The notes beneath the pieces are model-generated. The model did not search any database and was not told the origin of the DNA. It was given only the letters and a program-made list of their open reading frames with translations. A program made the position numbers and the translations under genes. A DNA stretch of 6,819 nt, taken from contig DUJC01000136.1 of NCBI GenBank assembly GCA_013330015.1, forward strand, positions 1 to 6,819. The letters are read 5' to 3'. Shown in pieces: positions 1 through 5,342 of this stretch (position 1 is the stretch's first letter; every line of letters begins with the position of its first letter). Source of the DNA: Candidatus Poseidoniaceae archaeon (GTDB lineage: Archaea; Thermoplasmatota; Poseidoniia; Poseidoniales; Poseidoniaceae).

Positions 1-717
1 AACAGGAGTAGGAGTCGTTTGGTTGCGATCTCCTCCGTACAGGCATTCGAGAACACCAGGACGTGCGTGTATCTCCAAAGACCTCACAACATTTTGACCG
101 ATCCCTACATAAAGCGTCTCATTGAAGGCTTCCTCGCCGAGGAAGGTGCATACCAATGTACCATCGAAGGCTCGCTCTCCGTTTGCGTTGGTCGAAGTAA
201 GATTGAATTGAATCAAATCCCCTGCGAGATAATTTTCCGTTGCCAATTCAATGTCAAGATGAACATTTGGCAGTGGCGGCGGGCCAACGTGGATGGAGTC
301 GTTTTGTTCGGTGCTGGTTCCGTTGATGGACATTTCAACTTCGAGTTCGCCTTCAATGACATCTGTTGATGAGAGATAAACCAGAACTTCAGTGGTCATC
401 GAATCGATGGAAACGCCCTCGAAGAACACGGTTTCATTCCATGTGGCTTGACGTATTTCGAGCATAATTGATGCTGTTTGAGCACTGGCTCCAATGTTCT
501 CCACAGGTATTTCGAGATGCAGGCGATCGCCTTGTCGAACCGTTGTGTTTGAGGTCAACACAGCGTTTTCATCCGCTCCAGAGTAAGTGAGTGAATTGAC
601 GCCTACGAATTGAACGTCGACAGGCCCATTTGCTTGTGCAGATGGGATTGTCAGCATCGCACAGAGGAGCATAGCAATCAGAACAGTGGCTTGTACACGA
701 CAACCACGCTGTTCCAT
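1..717 (-). CDS. Secreted beta-sandwich protein, N-terminal part (cut by left edge)
   Basis: The minus-strand frame stays open for 239 codons from ATG 717 to the window edge, so the gene continues outside. Residues 1-29 form a clear Sec signal peptide: a short basic start (R4, R7), a hydrophobic core ATVLIAMLLCAMLTI and an SAQA/N cleavage site. The mature part is beta-rich and hydrophilic, and seems to hold two repeated domains (about 35-143 and 152-239+) joined by a GPPPLPN linker, in the style of CARDB/Ig-like archaeal surface proteins. Seven N-x-S/T sequons (N57, N94, N132, N139, N172, N199, N232) suggest N-glycosylation, and C190/C225 could pair. ATG 717 is preferred because GAGGA sits 5 nt before it and it gives a compact signal peptide. 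In-frame ATGs at 750, 768 and 810 are alternatives. Its exact function is not recognised; surface or exported location is well supported. Confidence 0.8.
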   Translation of the reverse strand, partial: MEQRGCRVQATVLIAMLLCAMLTIPSAQANGPVDVQFVGVNSLTYSGADENAVLTSNTTVRQGDRLHLEIPVENIGASAQTASIMLEIRQATWNETVFFEGVSIDSMTTEVLVYLSSTDVIEGELEVEMSINGTSTEQNDSIHVGPPPLPNVHLDIELATENYLAGDLIQFNLTSTNANGERAFDGTLVCTFLGEEAFNETLYVGIGQNVVRSLEIHARPGVLECLYGGDRNQTTPTPV

Positions 718-808
718 ATTGTTCCTCAAACAATGGAGGTTTTTGAGCATGATGTTGAACAAAGACATGACGGGAGGTTTATTGGTGGTTGCAGGGTGGG
801 GCCAACAC
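718..808. promoter_or_regulatory. Divergent intergenic region between secreted protein and nucleotidyltransferase operon
   Basis: These 91 bases separate two genes read outward and must hold both promoters. An AT-rich TTTATT element at 778-783 is the only TATA-like candidate on the plus strand. It lies about 26-30 bases before ATG 809, which would fit a leaderless or nearly leaderless transcript. Two GGAGGT sequences occur on the plus strand (735-740 and 773-778), each followed by in-frame start codons (ATG 749; GTG 785), so the operon start is ambiguous. No strong inverted repeat is visible. Confidence 0.4.
723..727 (-). promoter_or_regulatory. Ribosome binding site of the secreted protein gene
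   Basis: GAGGA on the minus strand lies 5 nt before ATG 717. It decides between four in-frame ATG candidates (717, 750, 768, 810) in favour of the one nearest the signal peptide. Confidence 0.5.
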
Positions 809-1615
809 ATGACGCCTGAGGAACTCTTGGCCATCACTCCAGAGTTTCTTGGCAAAGCCATCCTTCACCGCAGAGAACGGCTCGCTGCGGAGATACCAGA
901 ACAACTCGATGCTCGTAGCGATGAACTCACGGAAGCAGCGGCCATGGCCCGCTCTGCAAAGGCAAAGCGTGATGATGTCAACAAGAAGGTCGCTTCACTG
1001 AAAAAAGAGAGGAATGAGGCGCAAGCAAAAGCAAAGAAACTTTTCATCGAAGCCAACACCATCCGTGAATCGATTCCACAGCAGAGGGGAGACACAGTCC
1101 CAGAACCTGAGTGGGCGAAAGATCGGTTGCAACAACGCTTGGATGCCTTGGACCTATCACTCCAAACCAACTGGGGCACGCACGTCGATGAACGAACAAC
1201 ATTGAACGAGATGAAGAATCTCATTCGAGCGCACGAAGAGTGGGTCGATTCCCGCAAAGAGAAGTTTGCTGAAATCAACAACATGAAAGAATTGAGAGAG
1301 AAGGCCAAAAAACTTCTGGAAACAGCAGACAAGGCACATCAAGCCATGGTTCAACTGCACGATGAGAATCAAATCTTCCACGACACATACATCGAAAACG
1401 AACGGAAGAGAAAGCATGCCGATGCAAGGACGACTCGCCTTGCACAAGCACTCGATGAAAGCCAGCAAGGGATTGACTTCTGGAGCAACTGCATTGAAGA
1501 AGGATTCCATGAGCTTATGTTGGACGCTCAGCGTGTTCGAGAAGGCGGTAAATCGACACGTGCTCTTGCTCGCGAGCGTCGTGAACAGCAAGAACAAGGT
1601 GGTGAAGAAGAATGA
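809..1615 (+). CDS. Coiled-coil protein, COG1340-like, first gene of the operon
   Basis: The 268-aa product is almost wholly alpha-helical and highly charged, with no signal peptide or membrane segment. A short N-terminal segment (MTPEELLAITPEFLG) precedes a long coiled coil at about 18-90. A break with prolines follows (90-101), then a helical hairpin at about 103-150 whose pattern (LQQRLDALDLSLQT, then ERTTLNEMKNLI) resembles the core 'LE..LQT...EE..L...I..LE' pattern of archaeal COG1340 proteins. A second coil runs 150-225, and the tail is charged (RERREQQEQGGEEE). It ends in an ATGA overlap with the nucleotidyltransferase gene, so the two are probably made together and may pair through their coils. 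The start is uncertain: ATG 809 fits the coil and has GGGTGGG 8 nt upstream, but GTG 785 and ATG 749 each follow a GGAGGT. Molecular function of the family is unknown. Confidence 0.8.
   Translation: MTPEELLAITPEFLGKAILHRRERLAAEIPEQLDARSDELTEAAAMARSAKAKRDDVNKKVASLKKERNEAQAKAKKLFIEANTIRESIPQQRGDTVPEPEWAKDRLQQRLDALDLSLQTNWGTHVDERTTLNEMKNLIRAHEEWVDSRKEKFAEINNMKELREKAKKLLETADKAHQAMVQLHDENQIFHDTYIENERKRKHADARTTRLAQALDESQQGIDFWSNCIEEGFHELMLDAQRVREGGKSTRALARERREQQEQGGEEE
1598..1605 (+). promoter_or_regulatory. Ribosome binding site of the nucleotidyltransferase gene
   Basis: GGTGGTGA, seven of eight bases of GGAGGTGA, lies 6 nt before ATG 1612 inside the end of the upstream gene. Together with the ATGA stop/start overlap it fixes the start and indicates translational coupling. 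Confidence 0.65.
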
Positions 1616-3735
1616 GTGTTTGCACCATCACTGGACTTTCAAAAGAGCAACAAGAGCGTTGGTCACACCTTTACAGGCACCTCGTCGAAGACATTGAAGT
1701 CCCTGATGTTTCTACCATCGATGAAGCACGAATCCAAGCACTTGATTCAGAATTGTCAAGCTTGATCAAGAAAATTGGCGATGCAAAAGCAAAGAGTAGG
1801 GAATCACTTACAAAGCACCTAAAGAGCCTCTTATTCCGCCGATTCGGGAAAAATGCTGTCGTCGAAGCATTTGGTTCAAGTGTAACAAATCTCTCCATCG
1901 GAACAGGCGACCTTGACCTGTGCTTGTCGTTCAAAAACAAGCCTCCACAAAAGGTGCTGAGGAAGTTGTCAGGACTGTTTCATGAAGAGGGAATGGAGAA
2001 CATCCAAGTGATTCCAAAAGCACGGATTCCGATTATCAAATTCAAAGATCCTCGATCCGGTCTTGATGTGGACATTTCCCTCGACAACAGACTCGCCATC
2101 CACAATTCAATGATGCTCAAGTCATACGCTCAAGAGGAACGTCTGCAGCGACTAATTCAGATGGTCAAATATTGGGCAAGCCGCAGAGGCATCAACAATG
2201 CCTTTGAGGGAACACTCTCGTCCTATGCCTGGACCTTACTCAGTATTCAACATGCCCAACTGGTCCAACCACCACTTGCTCCAAACAGGCAAAAGGACGT
2301 TGAACCGAATCCACTCACCTTCAAAGGAACGACCTACGATGTCAGCTACAACGATGAGCACTTTGCAACCAAAAACAACCAATCCCTCGCTTCATTGTTG
2401 ATTTCGTTCTTTGAGCGATTCGCAACACGATGGGATTGGGAGACCATGGTTGTTTCAATTCGAAGCGGCGAAGCATTGTCAGCCAAAGCAAAGAAGTGGC
2501 AGCATACTGGCCCTCTTCCGCTTGAAGTTGTGACAGGAGCAGATGACGGATGGATGGAACACATCATGCCGATTGAGGATCCATATAATCACGAGCATGA
2601 CCTTTCTCGTGTCGTCCGTGCTGAAGGCGCCATGACGATTCAAAATGAATTCATGCGTATCATCGAATTGCTCTCCAAGGGATCCTCATGGAAGGACATT
2701 TGTGAACCAGTCGTGGATATTGAAGAAGAACCGAGCGATCTGTTCCACGATTTGAGAAGCACTTCACCCGACGAAATAGCAACACGACTTGAGCAACTTC
2801 GAGCCGACTTGGAGGTTGTTGAATCGCAAATTCGTGAACTTGTTGAGGAGCGTCAGCATTCAAAGGAACTGCTTGACCTTCTACGAGGTGGACTTCGAGA
2901 AACTCGGAACGTACGTTCCGACCGTCAACAAATCCTCTCTGAACTCCGTCCACTGAGTATGAAAGTCCAGGAAATGCGGGAAGTTCGTGATGGCATCAAT
3001 CAAAGGATTGCAATACCTACCAAGCGAATCAAGCAAGAAATGTTGCGTATTTTCGAGAAACTTACCGCAGAGGTTGATGTCTTCAGTGCACCAAATCTTG
3101 GTGTAGAAAAAGGCGACTTTGCCTATTTCTTTGAATTGCAAGCCATGTACGAAGCATCCCTCAAGTCAAACGAAGCACACCAGGAATTCATCAAACTCCG
3201 ACGTGAGCAAAATCAAGAATATCGTGCGTTGAAGAAAACCAAAAAACAGGAAGAGGATGTATTGGCGAAGCTTGCTGCAAGCAACCCAGCACTCGAAGGC
3301 ATTCATCCGAATCCTAAATCGGTCAAAGAGTTCCAAAAGAATGCGAAATTGCTCCAACGTTCAATCAATGAGCGATACTCCTCAAAGCACGAATTACGCC
3401 GTGAGATTGGCAGGCTTGAAGCATGGCAACGTGTTTCAAAGAAGAAACAGAGAGGCGCCAATCGCAGAGCTCCACGCAACGATCGTCAACAACGATCTCG
3501 AAGACCCAGAGCGCCTGAGGTCAACATCAATGAGGTCCGACAAAAAGCATCGAGTGGTGGTTCAATTTCCCTCAACGAACTTGATGCTTTGCTGTCCAAG
3601 GGCGGCATTGCAAGCATCGGTTCAAGCGATGGACAAAAGCAACAGCAGAAGCAACGACAATCCAAGAAGCGTTCATCTCGAAAGATCGACATCCGTCAAG
3701 GACGAACACGTGGACGAAAAGAAACAAGGAAGTGA
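1612..3735 (+). CDS. Cid1/TRF4-type terminal RNA nucleotidyltransferase fused to a coiled coil
   Basis: The 707-aa product should add nucleotides to RNA 3' ends. Residues 1-60 are a helical lead. The catalytic domain has F87-GSS-90, the metal-binding pair D100/D102 (GDLDL) and a third Asp, D154 (VDIS), so the triad is complete. NRLAIHN (159-165), K186-YW and GTLSSY (200-205) match the sugar- and base-contacting blocks of Schizosaccharomyces Cid1. The PAP-associated part follows: SLASLLISFFERFATRWDW (258-276), SIRSG (282-286) and IEDP (321-324) with H329 and R333. H329 aligns with the Cid1 His that favours UTP over ATP, so uridylyl transfer is the better guess. Residues about 385-610 are coiled coil resembling the flanking COG1340-like proteins. 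Basic tails at 608-632 and 675-707 (15 of the last 33 residues are K/R) flank an SGGSISLNELDAL motif (648-660) shared with the 293-aa protein downstream. A CD-NTase or CCA-adding enzyme is less likely. Confidence 0.88.
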   Translation: MSVCTITGLSKEQQERWSHLYRHLVEDIEVPDVSTIDEARIQALDSELSSLIKKIGDAKAKSRESLTKHLKSLLFRRFGKNAVVEAFGSSVTNLSIGTGDLDLCLSFKNKPPQKVLRKLSGLFHEEGMENIQVIPKARIPIIKFKDPRSGLDVDISLDNRLAIHNSMMLKSYAQEERLQRLIQMVKYWASRRGINNAFEGTLSSYAWTLLSIQHAQLVQPPLAPNRQKDVEPNPLTFKGTTYDVSYNDEHFATKNNQSLASLLISFFERFATRWDWETMVVSIRSGEALSAKAKKWQHTGPLPLEVVTGADDGWMEHIMPIEDPYNHEHDLSRVVRAEGAMTIQNEFMRIIELLSKGSSWKDICEPVVDIEEEPSDLFHDLRSTSPDEIATRLEQLRADLEVVESQIRELVEERQHSKELLDLLRGGLRETRNVRSDRQQILSELRPLSMKVQEMREVRDGINQRIAIPTKRIKQEMLRIFEKLTAEVDVFSAPNLGVEKGDFAYFFELQAMYEASLKSNEAHQEFIKLRREQNQEYRALKKTKKQEEDVLAKLAASNPALEGIHPNPKSVKEFQKNAKLLQRSINERYSSKHELRREIGRLEAWQRVSKKKQRGANRRAPRNDRQQRSRRPRAPEVNINEVRQKASSGGSISLNELDALLSKGGIASIGSSDGQKQQQKQRQSKKRSSRKIDIRQGRTRGRKETRK
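3728..3735 (+). promoter_or_regulatory. Ribosome binding site supporting a TTG start for the GNAT gene
   Basis: GGAAGTGA, one mismatch from GGAGGTGA, overlaps the nucleotidyltransferase stop codon and lies 4 nt before TTG 3740. It favours this TTG over in-frame GTG 3710 and over ATGs inside the upstream gene. Confidence 0.5.
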
Positions 3736-3739
3736 GCCA

Positions 3740-4240
3740 TTGAACGAGGGATGGCGACGAGGCCTTTCCCCTTCGCAGTTATCCATTGAGTGGACAAGTC
3801 GAGTGCAGAAACTGTTCCTCGAAGGAACCGGTGAAGAATACTTCATCGGGACAATTCAATCTTTACCGGTCCCAGATTGGAATGGAAATTTCATGCTATT
3901 TGATTCTGAAAACGAACATCAAGAGTCGATGCGAGGATTGCTTTGGACGACACCATTCAAGGACGATACAGTACGAATTGTTTCCTTTGTTCTCGATGAG
4001 GGAGCACGCGGCAAAGGTTGGGGTTCACTCGTTTGGAATATGTTGGCAGACCAACTCCTTTCCTCCGGTTACATCTTTGTCCAACTTGAGGTACGGGCTT
4101 CAAACGAAGGTGCGATATCGTTCTATAGAAAAAGAGGCTTAGAAATTGTTCAAGAATTGCACGGCTATTATCGGCAAGGATTGGGCTACATGATGCATGG
4201 CCAACTACGACATCATCATCCAAACAATGATACGCCTTAG
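3740..4240 (+). CDS. GNAT-family N-acetyltransferase (RimI-like)
   Basis: The 166-aa product transfers an acetyl group from acetyl-CoA to an amine; the substrate is unknown. The acetyl-CoA pyrophosphate loop is clear: strand VRIVSFVLDEG followed by ARGKGWG (89-95, the R/Q-x-x-G-x-G/A pattern). Motif B follows as VQLEVRASNEGAISFYRKRG (114-133), with the usual Asn, Ala, FY and Gly, and then a C-terminal YYRQG strand. Residues about 1-80 supply the substrate-binding side and are not recognisable. Length is normal for the family. The start is taken as TTG 3740, 4 nt after the previous stop with GGAAGTGA upstream; no ATG falls near. The frame is open far upstream inside the nucleotidyltransferase gene, which I regard as chance. 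Its position directly behind the nucleotidyltransferase suggests it may modify a protein or RNA of the same process, but nothing in the sequence names the target. Confidence 0.85.
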   Translation: MNEGWRRGLSPSQLSIEWTSRVQKLFLEGTGEEYFIGTIQSLPVPDWNGNFMLFDSENEHQESMRGLLWTTPFKDDTVRIVSFVLDEGARGKGWGSLVWNMLADQLLSSGYIFVQLEVRASNEGAISFYRKRGLEIVQELHGYYRQGLGYMMHGQLRHHHPNNDTP

Positions 4241-4255
4241 AGTAAGGTTACCATC

Positions 4256-4510
4256 GTGCAAGAAATCTTGAATGCGCTACGACAGATACCGTGTGTTACG
4301 TCTGTTGAACATCTCAACGATTCAATTCAAGATGATAGTTTCAATATGGAATCGATACGAAACCTCCTTGTAAATAGGAAGAAAGTGACACTCATCGGCA
4401 AGAATGGTTGTGCTGTTTTCTTTGCTCAAAAATCAAACATCATCCTCATTCGCTCCGAAGCCAACGTCAACTTAGGAGCCATCGACCTGTTGCTTGATTC
4501 AATCAAATAA
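4256..4510 (+). CDS. Small protein, possibly Roadblock/LC7-like
   Basis: The 84-aa product starts at GTG 4256, 15 nt after the GNAT stop, with AAGGT at 4244-4248 as a plausible ribosome site; the first in-frame ATG would remove 30 residues. It is soluble, with an N-terminal helix (EILNALRQI), a polar stretch (21-30), another helix (ESIRNLLV), then two hydrophobic strands KVTLIG and CAVFFAQKSNIILIRS and a final segment ANVNLGAIDLLLDSI. The last half looks like the strand-strand-'N-x-G'-helix end of Roadblock/LC7 domains, which are dimeric scaffolds often working with small GTPases or ATPases. It is shorter than the usual 110-120 residues, so the match is tentative and no true function is recognised. 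Operon position ties it to the nucleotidyltransferase and GNAT genes, and its last 12 bases overlap the end of the KaiC-like gene on the other strand. Confidence 0.65.
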   Translation: MQEILNALRQIPCVTSVEHLNDSIQDDSFNMESIRNLLVNRKKVTLIGKNGCAVFFAQKSNIILIRSEANVNLGAIDLLLDSIK

Positions 4511-5224
4511 GGGACCGAGTACAACCAAACCATGTGGGCCTACGTCGACGGCTTGTTTTTCCATAGCGTGACGAATGTGACGCATCTTTTCGATCTGCAT
4601 GGTTCGGACGAGCTTACCATTGCGATGATCTATGCCCATGTTGATGACAGCATCCGCAAGGAATCCCTCATTGCCTTGAAGTTCTGCATGACTACCTATA
4701 TTTCGCTCGGTGATGAGCATCACATTGAGGTTCATGGAACGAAGGAAGTCAAAGAAGGAGAACATCTTCTTTCGCATGACCTCATCGATGGTGGTGAGAG
4801 AATAGATGGCTCCGAGTGAATCAAGTACGAATGTTGTGAAGCGATCACCGTGTGTTTGCTTAAAGTGTTCAATCATTTTTCTTGTAAATTTGAGATAGTC
4901 CATGTCCTCGTTTTCTCGACGAAGTTCAGTAAAATCCGTCACTTGCAAATTCATTGGAAGTTGAAGCCCGAGACTGGAAGCACCACGCATGAGCGAATCC
5001 ACGGTCTCTTCGACGGTGCAGTACAAACCAAATTCGCCGGTTCGATTGAGATGATTCGTGAGTAGCGTAAGGCAAAAGGAAGATTTCATTGAACCTGGAG
5101 GGCCCGTAATCAAACTGATGTAGGGTGCATGGAAGTCCGATTGTACGACGCGTTCCATTCCTTGCATTCCACCAAGAAGCACTTTCTCACCAACTACCAA
5201 CATCTTCTCGATGAATTTGAACAT
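4499..5224 (-). CDS. KaiC/RAD55-like RecA-superfamily ATPase, single domain
   Basis: The 241-aa product is a P-loop ATPase of the KaiC/GvpD/RadA-like group. Walker A is GPPGSMKS (41-48), a variant of GxxGxGKS with Met before the Lys as seen in some KaiC-like proteins. The paired acidic residues E72-E73 follow (CTVEET), the usual position of the KaiC catalytic glutamates. Walker B is TFVLDS (131-136, D135). LITE (170-173), FLADAVINM (188-196) and the R-x-M-x-I-x-KMR block (207-215) complete the pattern. There is only one ATPase domain, unlike the double KaiC, and no phosphorylation tail is evident. ATG 5224 has AAGGA 5 nt upstream. Archaeal members are thought to act in signalling or regulation as hexamers, but the role here is unknown. 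It is read toward the nucleotidyltransferase operon and overlaps its last gene by 12 bp. Confidence 0.9.
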   Translation of the reverse strand: MFKFIEKMLVVGEKVLLGGMQGMERVVQSDFHAPYISLITGPPGSMKSSFCLTLLTNHLNRTGEFGLYCTVEETVDSLMRGASSLGLQLPMNLQVTDFTELRRENEDMDYLKFTRKMIEHFKQTHGDRFTTFVLDSLGAIYSLTTIDEVMRKKMFSFFDFLRSMNLNVMLITERNIGSHAELQGNEGFLADAVINMGIDHRNGKLVRTMQIEKMRHIRHAMEKQAVDVGPHGLVVLGPLFD

Positions 5225-5229
5225 TGCTT

Positions 5230-5234
5230 TTCCT
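5230..5234 (-). promoter_or_regulatory. Ribosome binding site of the KaiC-like gene
   Basis: AAGGA on the minus strand lies 5 nt before ATG 5224. It supports this start over the in-frame Met at residue 8. Confidence 0.5.
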
Positions 5235-5248
5235 TGATTTGCTCAGGT

Positions 5249-5265
5249 TCCGTCTATCGAACGGA
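5249..5265. promoter_or_regulatory. Small inverted repeat, possible operator
   Basis: TCCGT (5249-5253) and ACGGA (5261-5265) form a 5-bp perfect inverted repeat with a 7-base centre. It lies between the TATA-like element at 5275-5280 and the KaiC-like gene, about where the minus-strand transcript should begin. An overlapping GTTC/GAAC pair (5247-5250, 5259-5262) is also present. It is short enough to be chance. Confidence 0.25.
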
Positions 5266-5274
5266 GTGAAGGGG

Positions 5275-5280
5275 TTATAT
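5275..5280. promoter_or_regulatory. TATA-like element in divergent promoter region
   Basis: TTATAT on the plus strand (ATATAA on the minus strand) is the only A/T-only hexamer in the middle of the 118-base gap between the KaiC-like gene and the coiled-coil gene. With the usual archaeal 25-27 base spacing, plus-strand transcription would start near 5303-5306, leaving a leader of about 38 bases. Minus-strand transcription would start near 5250, leaving about 26 bases. Both leaders would include the ribosome sites seen. One box serving both directions is inference. Confidence 0.4.
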
Positions 5281-5331
5281 GGGCGTGGTAGGTCGGTCGG
5301 GTGTAGCATATCCAACTGTGCCACGAAACGA

Positions 5332-5337
5332 GAGTGA
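5332..5337 (+). promoter_or_regulatory. Ribosome binding site of the 293-aa coiled-coil gene
   Basis: GAGTGA lies 5 nt before ATG 5343, which favours that codon over the in-frame GTG 5334 and ATG 5337 that overlap the site itself. Confidence 0.45.
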
Positions 5338-5342
5338 TGACC

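Noticed and set aside
19..369. 116-codon plus-strand reading frame at the left edge
   Set aside because: It lies antisense to the secreted protein, which has a signal peptide, a ribosome site and sensible composition; this frame shows no recognisable features.
865..1332. 155-codon minus-strand reading frame
   Set aside because: Serine/phenylalanine/arginine-rich composition is what the antisense of a Lys/Glu-rich coiled coil gives; no motifs and no ribosome site were seen.
1612..2709. CD-NTase/cGAS-like anti-phage nucleotidyltransferase
   Set aside because: The GS...DxD motif is shared, but NRLAIHN, GTLSSY and the PAP-associated IEDP block are Cid1/TRF4 features, and no effector gene of a signalling defence system is nearby.
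1612..2709. Archaeal CCA-adding enzyme
   Set aside because: Archaeal CCA enzymes lack the NRLAIHN block and the Cid1-style PAP-associated motif and have no such coiled-coil extension.
1612..3735. Eukaryotic contamination as source of the nucleotidyltransferase
   Set aside because: The gene has no introns, shares an ATGA overlap and prokaryotic-type ribosome sites with its neighbours, and is flanked by archaeal-type genes.
3257..3739. Long upstream extension of the GNAT frame inside the nucleotidyltransferase gene
   Set aside because: The extension has no GNAT-like sequence and overlaps a clear coding region in another frame; the ribosome site before TTG 3740 explains the start.
5286..5302. 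GGTAGGTCGGTCGGGTG as a repeat or G-quadruplex
   Set aside because: The repeated unit is only GGTC twice and the G-runs are mostly pairs; not enough to call.
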